DNA from: Asparagopsis taxiformis
Taxonomy: Eukaryota; Rhodophyta; Florideophyceae; Bonnemaisoniales; Bonnemaisoniaceae
Assembly: GCA_030407315.1 (NCBI GenBank)
Contig: JALQPE010002305.1
Span: 1 to 64,000 of the forward strand
DNA length: 64,000 nt
Reading direction: 5' to 3'
Shown: positions 22,658 through 35,910 of the stretch, piece by piece
Layout of the letters: each line of letters opens with the position of its first letter
Numbering within the stretch: the stretch's first letter is position 1
Program-made: the position numbers and the translations under genes
The notes under the pieces: model-generated
Databases searched by the model: none
Seen by the model: the letters and a program-made list of their open reading frames with translations, nothing else
Told to the model about the DNA's origin: nothing

Positions 22658-23985
22658 AGAACATGGATACCCTCCCAGGGCTGGCTAGCTTTCTTCTACT
22701 ACTACTACTCCATACAATAAACAATCTATCTCCCTTTTCTACTCTTCCCACCTCACACGACATCAAATCTTTACCTGAACGTCTCTTCTGCTCTGTTCAC
22801 TGGTAACGACTCATTCAACCTATACGTACCTACACTCTAATCTCTTTTTATACTTTCTACCGACTAGTTGTACATCCCTCTTTACATTTATTCCATACTG
22901 CATCCTTTCGACTTCATTCTTCTGACGTCATTCCTATTCATTGAACATAATTGTTCTTCCACAATACACACGGCGCATGGCGCGTTGTAGGTCGAGTGAC
23001 CATCTTGGACGTCTTCTTCTGCTCTGCGGCACAATTGTCCGCCATTTTTGAAATAGAAAAAGTGCGCGCTTTAGTTTCGCCAAGCGTCGTGCCAAGCGTC
23101 GTTTCTGACCGCCACGGCCACCTTCGTTGGACATTTAAGCGCGCCTACCGTCACTCTTTTCCACTGGTCTCGTCACTGTCTCACGTTATCACCCAGTTTT
23201 TCCACTTTCTACTATCCTCTCAGTAGAGAGCGGAAAACCTGGGTGATAACGTGCTTCGCATTCTATGGGATCCCCTTCTGCTTTCTCAATTCCATTTCCC
23301 TTCCCATGTAAGTTCTCTCTCTACTCTGTCCTTATCGCTACAACAAATACTAACAGACTTTCTCTCTCCCATACTTCGGTTCTTTCTTCTCATTCTCCCT
23401 TCCGTCCCCCTTCCGGTATGTATTTTCACCTTCTCTTCAACTGCTATGGGTTCATTTCATTTTCTAACTTTTCCTCTATTGATCATTTCCATACTTCATT
23501 CTGTCTCTACTCTACTCCGAAATAGGAAATAAGCATTAGTACTTCATAGTTCGTAGTACACAGATAGCCGTTCTCTAGAGTAGTAATGGTAGCACTATCA
23601 ATAGTTTAGTTCAGAGCTCTTTGAAAATAAACTTGCTGTTTCCTTCCCTACAAGGAAGAAGACGCAATTCTGGTCGACATGACCAATCTATCATATTTCC
23701 AATTCTTATCCGTCCTACCCTTTCCATCCTATAGATCCTATGATTGGAATAGTGGCGTCTCCCACCCGCCGAATGCCAGCGTCCCACCCTATCCATTCCG
23801 TCCCGTCCCCTGGTAGATTTCCACTCCTTTCCGCTCTCCAACCACCCTTCTTGATGGTACTATACCAGTCAAATCAGTACTACAATCCACCTATACTGCT
23901 GGTTTGCAACCATTACACTGCAACAAAAATCCATACAATATGATGGAAAAAACCTACATTTACATTGGTAGAATCTACTTCAGAC
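22658..23985. other. Gene-free stretch with one long hairpin
   Basis: AT- and pyrimidine-rich, with no convincing gene. The only structure seen is an inverted repeat: CACGTTATCACCCA at 23182-23195 and its exact complement at 23240-23253. The arms continue imperfectly inwards through a TTTTTCC/GGAAAA pairing, and the loop contains CTCTCAGTAGAGAG. Confidence 0.6.
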
Positions 23986-24745
23986 TATGGAATTATTCCA
24001 GTCTTTCGACTGCTTCAAACCAGTGTCGGGTCTGGTTGTAAACCAGTGAGTAGGCTGGTTTCAACCAGCTGATGTGCTGGTTTTCAACCAGCACTCACTG
24101 TGCCTGGAACCAGCCTGCCCACTGGTTTACAACCAGCCCCGACACTCTCTGTACTACCGCACTCGCTGGAATGACCCATCGCTAGGACTAGACGATACCT
24201 CTGGTTTTAAACCATCCCATACTGGCCCAGACACACTGGTTGCAAACCAGCCCTGCTACTGTACTCTACCACTACAAATTCTAGTTTATTTCTACTCGCT
24301 AGCAAACATACATCCACTGGGCCCACTGGTTGCACACCAGCGTCACGCTGCACTGCACCCTCTGGAACTTATCCATCATCTCTCAGCTGGCACCCTCTGG
24401 TAATATTCCATCATCACCACTGGTATATTCCACTCCATTGGCTGGTTTACGTCCATATCACCTCCTAAATTTAACCAGCACAGTACGCTGGATCATAACC
24501 ACTGTCAGACCCACCACCGTGGCCTGGTGCAAACCAGTACCCCCTGGCCAAACCATCCAATCCACTGGTTTTCAACCAGGCCACCCGTACTGTACAAGCA
24601 CTGGAATTTCACCAGCAAATTTACTAAAATATTAGATGGCGCTTATCCAGAGGTTGGGGATCGATTTAACCAGCGACGTGGCCTGGTTTTTCACCACTGT
24701 ACGAACTAAAATCTGGGCTGGAAAAATAGCCATTTTTGCTCATGC
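23986..24745. mobile_element. CTGGTT/AACCAG palindrome-rich non-autonomous element
   Basis: More than twenty CTGGTT or AACCAG hexamers, many paired as palindromes (CTGGTTTCAACCAG, CTGGTTTTCAACCAG), fill this stretch. It ends with TTGCTCATGC at 24735-24744, the inverse of the GCATGAGCAA that opens the window. Dense subterminal palindromes fit a non-autonomous DNA transposon. It appears to have replaced the 5' part of the adjacent DUF7869 gene, since that protein's family-like sequence begins just beyond it. Confidence 0.55.
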
Positions 24746-26334
24746 TGTGTACTTCTACACAACTTGGAAGAAGTATTGCGGTGATATCAAAGTAAGAAGA
24801 ATTCAGCGATTCACAAAATGTACTGATTGTGAGTATATTCGGGACGCTCTAGCCAAGTATGGAACAGACAAGAAGATTACAGCTCCTCTTCTTGAACGGA
24901 GACGTTTGCATATAGAGATGGTTTCTCGGGAACGTAGAGAGTATCAGAAGAGGTGTGAGCTAGCTGCGTTGTACCCTTCGCAGTATACATCACTTATCGT
25001 GGATGGTGCAGACCAGTCTGGATATGGGCTTCCCCATTTCACTGTCAATACAAAAGCGACAGTTGGGCATAGTTTGAAGGTCAGGCTGATAGGTTTACTA
25101 GAGCATGGTGCTCGAAAACATCTCTCGTTGTACACCATGACCGCAGAATTTGAAACTGGTGCTAACCATATCGTGGAAGCGCTTCACAGAACGCTTTCAA
25201 GCAAAGCATTAGGATCTAAACTACAGGGAAAACATTTTTTTGCAAGTTGACAATTGCACACGGGAGAACAAAAATTCATTCTTGTTCTGCTACTTGGAAT
25301 GCTTAGTGGCATGGGGTGTGTACGAAGAGATATTTGTGTCTTTCCTTCCTATAGGACACACTCACTCTGATATCGACCAAGCCTTCAGTTGTACATCAAG
25401 GAGACTGAAATTCAATAACGCAGCAACTATGGAGGATCTCCACGATGAACTGCGAAAGTCTTTCACGCCTGAACCATCTGTCTCCCGCATGCTACACATT
25501 ATCAATTTCTCGGGTTTATGTAAGATGGAAAACTGTATTGGGAAGGTGAAACCTTTTTCAAAGTACCGCTACTTCAGATTCTTCAGAGATCCCGAAACAG
25601 AACGGGGTTCTGCCTTCTTCAAAACTGCTTGTGATGTCAAAATTTCTTGTGATGACCAGTGGAGAAGCCTTCCAGTATTGACCAATGGTCTCAAAGGATT
25701 TACTCGATCTCCACCAAACCTTCACGCGGCACCCTGTAACTCTGTTGTCTGTCCACCAGATAAGGAAAAAATTCTTCTAAGGCTCAGATCAGAGGAGGTA
25801 AGGGTGAACAGTGTCGCTAAAATGAGATCACTTCATGCACTGGTTGCTCAAGTGTACAGAGACAGAGACGAACCACTACATTGGAACTTGGAAGAGTGCG
25901 TAGAGCTGAATGGAATTTACAGTAATCAGAGTTTTTCCAACCATGGGTTTGACGAGGATGAAGAAAATTTACAGGAAATGATGGCTCAAACAGACCTACC
26001 TTATTCTAGGAATCGATTTGTTGCTGTTAATGGATACGGATGTACGAAGGAAATGCCTTTCTGGCTAGGACAGATTAACGAATGTATCCAGGATGGAAGT
26101 GGCGTGACAAGAAATCTGTTCATAAGATGGTATGAAGTGTATGACAAAGGGGATGCATGGAGTGGTAAGTATCGTCCGGCGACAGTTGGAAGAGGAAAAA
26201 ATATAGACCCTTGGCAAGGGAATATTTCTGTGGATACAGTAATAGCTGAGTTTGATTCTTTGACGAACAAGAAACTCAGAGCAGGAGTAGAGAAGGAAAT
26301 TAGAGCAGGTTTAGTAGCATTGGGGAAATACTGA
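24745..26334 (+). CDS. DUF7869-type transposon protein, N-terminus replaced
   Basis: Hallmarks of the DUF7869 family are present: ADQSGYGLPHF, GANHIVEALHR, VDNCTRENKNSF and LPIGHTHSDIDQAFS. The family is widespread in transposon-like genes of algae, oomycetes and animals; its role is presumed to be transposase-related. The open frame extends left to 24636, but those residues come from the palindrome element. A T7 run at 25235-25241 shifts the frame; six Ts would keep it open, so here one base is extra rather than missing. The C-terminal ~200 residues look like a DNA- or chromatin-binding extension. Probably truncated at the N-terminus. Confidence 0.65.
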
Positions 26335-26800
26335 ACTGTTCTTTGTAATATTTCTGCACCACGGAAATGAAATAACCATGAGATCAATCGATTTCGGAAC
26401 ATTTATGAAAAGGTCAATCAATATCAGAATATGGAAATTTATTCAATCATTTTCGAAACAAATTTATTCTTAACTCGAAAATATATTCTGTTCATACAAA
26501 AATCAGTGTTTCAAGTGGAATTACGACCCACAGGAACAGTGTTCGCATACCTATTGTTCAACCCCTCTCCGGGAAAACCTTAGGGTTAGCCAACAGCTCG
26601 ACGGATTACGTCATCTTGCTCCATTAATACGCATCTCGCGTGAGCGCTATAATCGCACAACCTCCTCCGGGTAGCGATCCCTTCTCTCTCACGAGACTAC
26701 CCGCCGGGTACCTATAAGGTTCATCTGCTCTACCGCTTCCTCTACCGAGGCTCGGGACACCTGTCGGGTGGTTTGCCGCTCTAGCGGATTTTCTACCTGC
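26335..26800. other. Gene-free junction left of the truncated copia
   Basis: No gene seen. I looked for the 3' LTR expected for the copia element to the right and found no match to the sequence beyond 30792. That element is therefore cut within its RNase H region at about 26800. Confidence 0.5.
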
Positions 26801-28019
26801 TACACTCCACACAATGTCGAAAGCTGCACGCTTTCTGAGGGTTTACCTGCATCTGCAAAGACAAGAACCGAGATCGAGTATTCTTTTCCATCGCTTGGCC
26901 TTCCAAATGTGATAGTTGAACCAAGTCGCTGCAGTTCCTTCAGATTTGACCTTTGCTTAATCAGATCAGAAACAAGCAAATCGGGTAGACGTTGCTGGAG
27001 CCGACTGGAAACGGACGAACAAAAAGGCGATACAGTGGTGCCGAGCCAACCAAGAGAGCTGTTGATTGAGCAAAAAGTGTGTCGTTCGATTTGATTCATA
27101 GAGTCCGTGATTGCTTTGCGGCGGATACGCGTTAGTGGCGCAGGTTCAATGTTGTGGAGCTTATCGTCCGCATTAATAGCACACGTGAAATCATCGTTCT
27201 GAACAATGTTTAAACCAAAGAATCTCAATATACCGGGACCATGAATCACAGTACCAAACTTGAAACGGTCATTAAAATCGGTAAGAACCCTTTCAACTGC
27301 ATCTTTCTCGCCAGTAGCTAGAATTTCATCAACAATCTTAGCCACAAGAACGCTTATCTTGCCGTCAACTTTGCGATAGAACAGCTGAGGAACGTCTATA
27401 AGACGTTCTAAACCTAAATTGAGGAGCAAATTGTCCGACTGAACTTGGTACTTTGAGTTAGCATTCACTAACCCGTAGGATGCAGCTAGTAAAAGCCATA
27501 AAAACCGAAAACGATCATCCGACTCTCTAGGCGGGATAACATAGACCTCGCGCTCAGCAGAACCTGTCTGCAAAAATGCTGACTTCACATCAGCACGCGA
27601 AATGCACCACCGTCGAATAGAAGCGACAGATATCAGTATGCGTACACCAACAGGGGCACACATCGAACAATCAGAGCGTAGCTCGTGTCGAAGACTGTCT
27701 TCATTACTGTGTGGGGCTATGCGCGCTTTGAGCTTGAGGGCTTTGTCCTCATCAATTTTGATCTTGTAATTCACATGAGATGAAATTATATTCGCATCAC
27801 TTGGAACGGAAGAGCGCGGAACCACACGGACGGTACGCTTGAAGCTTTCCTCTTCCATAGAATAAGACTGCCGTAGAACATGCGAAGGAAAGCCTTGCGC
27901 TTGATGAGCTAGAAATACCTATTGCCAAAGTGTTCAAGCATCGATTGCAAATCTTCCTGTACTGAGCTCTTGAGCTCAAAAAGCCGCCGAGGCACTGATT
28001 GTGCCTGAAGCCTGAGGGT

Positions 28020-28173
28020 TTCCAGAGAAGCGCCACGTTTCCTTATTTATATCTAGAGTTTCCTTGTCACCGTCGTCGTAGGTAATGTGATGGTTTGTAC
28101 CATCAACATGAGTAATATGACCAGCGTAGTACTGGTTATCCAGTGGCCAGAAAACCTCAATCTGATCACCCAC
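28020..28173 (-). other. Tudor-like domain inside copia pol
   Basis: Between the integrase and the reverse transcriptase, a ~50-residue segment reads VGDQIEVFWPLDNQYYAGHI, continues to TYDDGDKETLD and ends at ETWRF. This fits the barrel pattern of Tudor domains, with aromatic positions W, YY and W. By analogy with chromodomains of chromoviral integrases it may steer integration; that function is inference. The other two copia elements in the window lack it. Confidence 0.55.
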
Positions 28174-30773
28174 GGCCGGTATGACAGGCGCTAAATCTTC
28201 GCCAGTATCACTTTCAACTGGAGCTCTTTGCTTTTCTGAATCCACAGGATGAACATCTTGTGTGCTAGAATAGTCGTCAAGAGCGTTGGCAATTGCATCA
28301 TCTAGCGTATCGATGCTTTGTTGAACCATTGATGCAACATAATCTCCATCTAAAGCCTTTCTTACATCTTCAAACGCAGCTCTGATGATACGTCCAGCAG
28401 ATCCAGGGACAGTCACAGTACCAGTAGTGCGATCAATGGACAGAACGGACCGAGGAGTCATCCATTTGCCCCTCTTCTCCTTGTCAGGCTTGATAAAGAC
28501 TTCAACCAAATCGCCGACGGATACTTGCGTCTCAGAAGTCGCTTTAGACCGTAAAATTCGGGTAAGCTTGCGTTTGGCTTCAAGTTGAAGCTGGGCTTCA
28601 ATTAGATCAGGATCAATTTCAACAACTTGAGATGAGATTGTAACAGGACGAGTAAAGCCTTTGGCCATTTCAAAGGCAGAAAGAATGTCAGAGCCGTAAA
28701 GATCGTTAGAGATACGTACCGCTTGCATGGCAGCCATCTCAGGAGCTGGGGCGTTGTCTCCTGTCAATCGCAAAAATATACTGCGGATCACACCATGCTT
28801 CGACTCGAGAACATTCTTATTATGTCGTCGCGGTGGAATGGTCTTGAACTCAATACCAGAGATGAGAAGTACTGTTTGCACTCTTCATGATTGAACGCAG
28901 CGTCACCAAGCACAGCAGTAGGTGGCCAGAACTGGCTAAGCCATCCAGATTCGAAAGCAAGAATAGCATCGTTCAATGAGGTACTAGGAACCAGAGAGCA
29001 TGACGAGTAGCGGGAAACAGTATCCATAATATGAAACAGACATAAGTTTGCAAGATAGAAGTGGTCAATGCAGACCACCTCATTGAAGGAGCGACTTAAA
29101 GAGCTTAGTGATACCTTGCGTGTAGCTTTGGGAAGGGCGGTATGGCGACATCCTGCACATTTTTCAACAATCTGTTTGAGGTGCCGTTCTACTACATCGT
29201 TCCAAAAATTGTTGCGAACGAGCAACTTGATGTCTGAGTAAGGGGAGTGACCGCAGACGTGTCTATGAACCTTGTCGATTGTGTGCTTAATTGCCTGCCA
29301 TGAGCACTCTTCAATTGGTTTAGCAAGCATAGAACTGAGAACCACAGGCGGTGAGTCTCTGAGCAAAGACTCGGGGTTATAAATACACAGAAAAGCAGAT
29401 CTCGGAATGTAAGAGTGCATGTCGTGATCGATCAGAGAAACAAATTCATATGTACCATCTTGCGCTGTGAATCTGATACAGTTTTGACCATCATGTAGAA
29501 TGTCGGACCTGCGTGTCATATTGCGACCAACAATCCATTGCGAGGAGCCTTCTAAAACAAGGTGGCGAATCATTACATGTGAACCACCGTTTGACTGAAC
29601 GCATAGAACAATAGAACCAAGTATAGTGCTCTTCGCACTACTGTGCTGGCCAGAACCATACTGCCATTGAGAATAGCCTTCAAGACTGGAAGGAATAGGA
29701 TCTAGTCCCCCATGCCACTCTTGAATGGTATTTGAAGTAAGTATTTGAAGTTCACGATATCCAATAGCAGAATATGGTGCTCCGTCGTCGAGAAGAGCTC
29801 CATGCGATAAATCTGTCGTATCAATTTCTTCGTCCCTAGAATCATTAAGAGCTAGATTGGACATGTTGAACTTGATAGTCTTTTTCTCAGATCCATGTCC
29901 TGATTTTGCATTATGGCCTGCCGGCAGATCTGTTGACTTGACAGTGGGCGGAAGAGAACCATCTGTATTGTGTTCGGACGCCCAATGTCCAAACTTCCCA
30001 CAAGCGTTGCACTTAGATTTTGCCTTTAAATCAGCAAGCTCCGAAGGAGAGAGCTTCTTCTTACGATTTTTCCGACGTCTAGAAGGATCATCATTTGTTC
30101 TTGCCAACATGCCTGAAAGCGACCTAGGTGTTGTTCCTGACATATGGTTGTCACACTGACGAACAACAGCTGCAACAGACTCATACTTAACAGCATTGAG
30201 AAACGCATTCTTACCAGAGGTACGAGTAAGAGCGGAGGAATCAGCTGAACTAACAGCAGCTGTCATGACACCTAGATGTTGGGAAGGATCGATATTGGCA
30301 TTGTGGATCAGAGACCAAGCCGCCAATGTTGCTGGGATTGAGACAGCAGTTCCATTGGAATTCAGTTTTGTGAGAGCAGCACTAAAGCGATCTTCGTAGT
30401 TAGCATATGTCTCATTAGGGCTTATGCGAATGCTGAGCAACTTGACATAATCTGAAAAAGCGGCATTGCCAACTGAGAGAGGATCCATTTTGTACACAGC
30501 ATCAATAATTGCATTAACGCCTTCATCAGAGCAGAGCATGGAATCATCAAGAGCATCGCCTCTTATCTTAGCCCTTCCATAGAGCTGTGACTGTAAAATC
30601 ATACCACGAGAAGCCTTCATAATTTTGTTGCCATTCGAGTCTGGTAGAGAATCATGAAAGGCACACCAACGTTTGACAGCATTGGCATAGGCTTCTTGGT
30701 CACCGACACCATCAGTCCAAGGAGCATTGCGAGGATCCCAAGAAAATCTTGGTCGGGACGGTAGAGCATTGGC

Positions 30774-30791
30774 CGAATCTGGGCCCATAAC
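30774..30791 (-). promoter_or_regulatory. Primer binding site (initiator tRNA-Met half) overlapping gag start
   Basis: On the minus strand the sequence GTTATGGGCCCAGATTCG starts at 30791. GTTATGGGCCCAG complements the anticodon arm of eukaryotic initiator tRNA-Met, as in Drosophila copia, which is primed by a tRNA 5' half. The ATG inside it (30788-30786) is in frame with gag. Confidence 0.8.
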
Positions 30792-31755
30792 TATGAAAAG
30801 TTGGGATTCTGTGGGTGACGATAGAATCCACAGAGTGAATCGTAGAGCGTAGAGCAAAAGAACTTCGAGTAGAGAACAAAGAACATTTATTCAAGAGATG
30901 TAGACAGTAGTAGTCCGTAGAATGGCAGAACAATGATCTGGAGAACAAAGAACTGAGAAAACTTGTGCTTCTCTATCCTCTCATGATGTGAGCAGAGGCG
31001 AGGTCTTATATACTTAGCCGACGACCGGAAGGCCGCAAGAATCATAGGTGACTAGACCACCCAACAACGTGATTCAGTCTAATTGTGCAACCTACGATAT
31101 GGGCAACACTGGCCCGAGCATAGTTGTCGAGATCACTTAAAACAGCCACCCAGCCGGTAAGGCGTGAGCATGGCAGTCCGATACTAACTGATTGATTTCC
31201 ATACTGGAGTAATCAGCGAGGTGGTGAGCCAGTCCTCAGTTATTTCAGGGCTAAGAGCCCGGGGTAATCAGCAGGTTGGTTGGTGTAACGGGGTTTCTGA
31301 TGCGTATGCAATCGAGTGGTTTGTTGTTGGTTAATTGTTCATTTCGTTGATGTTCCCTAGCTCTAGCAATCTGTTCTCTAGATTAAATACACGAATTACT
31401 GGACCGTTCGGCCTTGATACGGGCGCTGATCTTTCCCAGATCAGAGGGTTTCCCGATCTCGGGTAATCGACTGTCTTCGGTGTATAATTGTCTCGCAAAG
31501 ACAATACTGTCTCCTTAATTGTACGGTGGTTCGGGTGCAATTTTGATCCACGACAAACGTACCTACTTCCAACATGCCTGCAGCAGATATCACACAATCT
31601 ATGTGGTTTATTTGGTTTTTTCAGTAGTCAAACATTCAAGGAGATAGTCATAGATGGGGGATATGCAGATGCAGACCTATCACAATGTTTATTTATCCCA
31701 TTACAATGAAAGGACGGTCGAGACTAGTTCGTTCTTACAAGAACTCTATTTGACT
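30792..31755. other. Presumed LTR of the truncated copia and unassigned sequence
   Basis: The 5' LTR of the inverted element should begin here (TATGAAAAGTTGGG on the plus strand). No second copy exists in the window, so its right edge cannot be set. No gene seen. The last five bases before 31761 (CTATC) are the target duplication of the next element. Confidence 0.5.
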
Positions 31756-31760
31756 CTATC

Positions 31761-32277
31761 TGTGGAGATTCGGCAAGCTTTGCAAGCAGTAGTCGATGCA
31801 ATTAGGGGATATGACGGTAGTTGGCAATCCAATAGCCACGAAGGCCGGGGTTCTCTGGGTTCTCTTCTGCTTTGGCTCTGCCTCTGCCTCCCACCCCTCG
31901 CACGACCGAGTCGCACTATTTATACTGTTTCTACCTGGCTATCTATTGTGCCACGTTTCGGTAGCAATGTCTTTCTATGCTCCATACGTTGCCATCATGG
32001 CGACGCATGGATGGTTGCTTCCATAATGTGCCTGCATCTTGCAGACAGAGATCTGACATGTGTCCACGTCATTGGTAGAAACACATTCTCATAAATAAAA
32101 GTATCGAGATATGATCTCGTTTCTTTTCGTGCCACATACATTGGACAGTTACATAAACTGCCATACGCAATGTATTACGTCATCGGGTGTATCTCTGTGT
32201 GTCCACGTGTGTGTGCACGTGGCACATTACAGCAGATGTGAGCTAACCATCTCGTTATAGCTGCACAAATTACCACA
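31761..32277 (-). repeat. 3' LTR of the inverted copia
   Basis: 517 bp, starting TGTGGAGATT and ending TTACCACA on the plus strand. It is the counterpart of 36987-37497 plus 42507-42512. A few single-base differences from the other copy are visible (for example AATAAAAG against ATATAAAAG near 32095). Confidence 0.9.
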
Positions 32278-32304
32278 CACCCCCCATTGACTCTGTAGAG
32301 CGTC

Positions 32305-35300
32305 CTAGCGCGAAGAGTCAACTTTCTCATTGCACTGAAACCATTGAGTTGCATACAACTCAAATCCATTTTCTAGATTCACGTACATTACTCCATCCCG
32401 GCAAATATCGTTCAACAATTGATACAATACAATGTTGCGCTTGGTGCGTGCATCTGAAATGTTGCTCGTACCCTTGATCCATCGCAATACATCAATTTCC
32501 TTAGACTCAAAACTATCACGTATCCTTTGGACAGTTTGTCGTAGCCGATAATCGCGACCTTCATGTAGCGTTGAGAGAGTATCGATGAGCCCGCGAGAAT
32601 AAACGTTTAAGTGCGATTGGAGGTTAGACTTGTTCAATAGAATACGCAAGCCCTGTCGAAGTGGGTATGTGCGGTCATCCGCATCGGCACATGCAAGTAT
32701 TTCTGCTCCAAACGAAGAATATGATACTCTTCTCTGTTTGTTGGAGAACCAATCCAATGGGTGGAACAGTGTGCCATTGGATTGCGGTAGTGCTAAACCG
32801 CTGAATATTCCAGTCTGTCCATAGGTGTGACTGGACGAGATGTTGTACGCTGCATCGGAGAAAGTACATAGGAATGGGTCATTCTCTTCTGACTCATATG
32901 GACACCTGAACTGAAGAGTGGGGCTCAGTCTGTAAATCTCCTTGACCATTGCATTTGCGTCAATTATTGCAGCCACAGTAAGCTTTCCAGACTTTTGCAA
33001 CATTTTGCTCGTAACAAACGAAGCCGGTGGGAGTGCCCCTTTTCCTAGGAAGTTCAATGTTCCTGCAAGGTGAAGATATTTGTGAAGCTCTTCGTTCGTT
33101 GCAAAATGCTCTCTCTGTTTAGATCTTGTGCGACTGAGGAGTATAGGCTGTACTCTGGACATGTATTGTTGCATTGACAATAAAATCGTGCTATCACTCG
33201 TTTGCGAGATCTCCGTGCCATTAAACTTGATTGTTTCGTCAATAACAACAGTACCGATTTCGAATTGCGCTGTAGCACTGGCTACAAAATCTTTGACGTG
33301 CTGCAGACATCCTGAGACGAGAAAATCGTCTATAACTTTGACCACAAGTAACATTATGCAGTTCGTATCATTGCGTTTGATGAATATCTGAGACAGTCCT
33401 GGAATCCTTTGAAATTGCATAGAACCTAGCAGCCACGATTCCGCTGTCAGTTGCCACTGTCTCCCTGCCTCAACAATACCATATGGTAATTTGCTGAGTT
33501 TCCAAAGTACTTTGCGTTTTGGGCTATTACGACAGGAATAATACTCTTTCGGTGGTCGAACGTACACTTGTCGGCGTATTGGGCCGCTCTGTAAATATGC
33601 CTTCTTAACGTCAATCTTTCCGAGTCGAAATCCATGGTACTACCATAGTATAGTAGCATAGTATGCAGCGGCAGATAGTAGTAGGCGAATTACAGTAAAT
33701 TGTGCTGCGGGTGAATCTTTCCGGACAAAGTCTTTTTCTTTGTCTTCGTTTCCGTGCGCCACTATTCTTGCTTTCAGTTTCAATGTGGATTGCTCATCAG
33801 ATTTGACCTTATATACCGTATGTGATCGGATTATATTGGCATTGGCCGGTGCAGAAGCTTCATCAACTTGTTCATTTACATCCTTCCAGTTATCGAGTTC
33901 CGACTCGAATGCATTTTGTACAATCCAGCTTGGTGCAAAGCTCAGTTTTGATGCTGGGACTTGTTGATGACCGATTACCTTGGTGATAGATTGTAATACT
34001 TGCTGCTCACTAGATTTCAGAGTGTCACCATGGGTTGGTGAGCATGTACTGGTTTTTCCAGCAATGTCAAGGTTTGGCTGTCCAGCACTGCGTCTGTAAG
34101 CTAGGAAAGTAGGTAGTTCTTTCTGTACACGTGGATAGGCTATCCGGGTGTTAATATCGGAACTTTGTTCATGAGGTGGATGAGCATCGCCAGCATCACT
34201 TGCATGATTATTAGGTTCTGGCTGTGTGTTGTGGGAGTCATGATCATCACCCCCCTCATCCTCCGAATGGGTCTCAGCAGTGCCAATACCGGCAATGTGC
34301 CTATGTAGCTGGTTGACAGGAGCAATTCGTACATCTTCATAAGCCAATGATATGGTTGGACTCTTGCGATGGCGTTTCGCATGCACGATGTGGGGTAAAG
34401 CTTCCGTTACGACTAGAGGCTCCCAGCAATTGTTCTGGAGGTATGCATATATTTTGGTACCCCGTGGTAGGAGCTCGGAAGGGACAGTCTTGGGGGCCTT
34501 GGATGTCAGCAAGCGTTGCAGTGCTCGATGAGCGACTTGTGCTTGGTGCGCGCGCAGTAGTTCAGGAGAGATGATAGAGCCTCGCAGGCCGCACAAGCCT
34601 GGAGTGTATCCGCGTGCTTGTTCAAATGAGCTGGCAAGTTTAGAGCCGCTGAATAAATTGCTTAGAAAACATGCACGAGCAATTATAGATGATACTGTAA
34701 GTTCGTCGTGATCTTTAGATAGACGCTCCAGAATTATTCGCATTACACCATTCTTTCGTTCTACTGCTCCGACCTTATTGTGTCTGCGAGCTGGACGAGC
34801 TTCGAATGATATATCATGGCGATGGAGCAGACGTTGGAACGGCCCTCGATTAAACTCCTGGTCACCGCTTAAAGTGGCGGGTGCTCCATGTCTGGATATC
34901 CAGGTGCGATCCAAAGAGGATGCTGCATCTTCAAGATCTCTTGATGGAAGGGCTTCCATTTCAGAGTATCCGGTTCCCCGATCTCTCATGTGTAGTATAG
35001 TTCTTCGTATGCCACGTATTGTGGGGAAGAAAAAATCTACTTGCACAGACTGATTGAATGTCGAACAAATGTGACTGAGTGACACCTTGCGGGATGGTTT
35101 TGGACGGCCCGTTCTGCAGCAGACTTCACAGTTTGCATGCTCCTTCTCCAGGCATTTCTCGAGTGACGGGTCCAATACATTGGCCATGGAACAAATTCGC
35201 TTCATTTCGTCAACAGAAGCATGTGAATAATGATGTAGACGATGTGCTAGTTTGTGAGGTCCATGCTTGGATAAATATGGAAGGTGTGTTCTAAGATATG

Positions 35301-35910
35301 AGCTTAGATGGTTCGATGGGCGAGCATTGAAGTCCTGCGGAGGTGGCACAACGGACAACCGACGTCTATGCTCGTCTTTTGAGTAGTATGTATGATAAGA
35401 CCGGATTTTTCCATCAGTTTGGCGCACATTCAATAAATTATCGAGGTTATTCAAGTCAGAGATCTCGATGATGTCTTGTCCTATGACAAGAGGTTCGTCT
35501 CCGTGTACCAGGTGGAAGGTGATTGTACTGTAATTGTTTTGAATGTCATGAAGGATTAGCTTCCATGAGCAGAATACATGTTTAGGATCGTGCATCTGCG
35601 GTCCCCAGCCGTGTACTAAGCGTTCATTTGTGTGGTCTAGTGATAGAGTACGGCCAAGTGTGTCACATAAGAGGGCTGCTGTGAATAGGCCTCCAATACT
35701 CATTGGTGCTCCACTGTCTAGAATAGGGTTAGGATCAGTCGGGAGCGAGATTGATCCTATTTTTGAAAACCCGAGTTTCCATTCTCTTGCTGAGATTCTA
35801 GAGACGCAAGGGATACGTTCATGGGTTTTGGTGGTGGGTTTGGTTTGAAACGCTTGGCCGGGCATTCCGGATCGTCCTTCCAATGGCCTTTTCTTTTGCA
35901 TCGATGACAT
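32305..35910 (-). pseudogene. Copia pol (protease, integrase, RT, RNase H) with one stop
   Basis: One reading phase covers the whole span, with a single internal TAG at 33638-33640. In order: protease ILDSGAPMSIG; HHCC region with CEVCCR; integrase DRGTGYSEM and the Glu motif ERKNGV; a short Pro/His-rich linker; RT with KKAYLQSG and VVKVIDDFL; RNase H with TFSDAAY and FGAEILACADADD. The stop falls just before RT, between conserved stretches, so it is a nonsense change rather than a frame break. A functional copy would encode about 1200 residues here. Confidence 0.85.

Larger units (their letters stand above)
26800..30791 (-). mobile_element. Truncated copia retrotransposon (gag-pol), inverted
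   Basis: Reading leftwards from the primer site at 30791, three frames make gag-pol: 30788-28788, 28881-27976 and 27858-26800. Gag has a zinc knuckle (CNACGKFGHW). Protease has LLDDGAPYS, a DDG in place of the usual DSG/DTG. The GAG-pre-integrase HHCC region includes CAGCRH, and the integrase continues into the second frame with ESKHGV as the Glu-containing motif. Reverse transcriptase in the third frame has VKSAFLQ, but the YVDD box reads KIVDEIL. RNase H is cut short. The protease and RT departures, plus the frame breaks, suggest an inactive copy. The primer site is the complement of initiator tRNA-Met positions around the anticodon. Confidence 0.8.

Noticed and set aside
31654..32094. 146-residue protein
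   Set aside because: It lies in the copia LTR and recurs with the other LTR copy at 36988; not a host gene.
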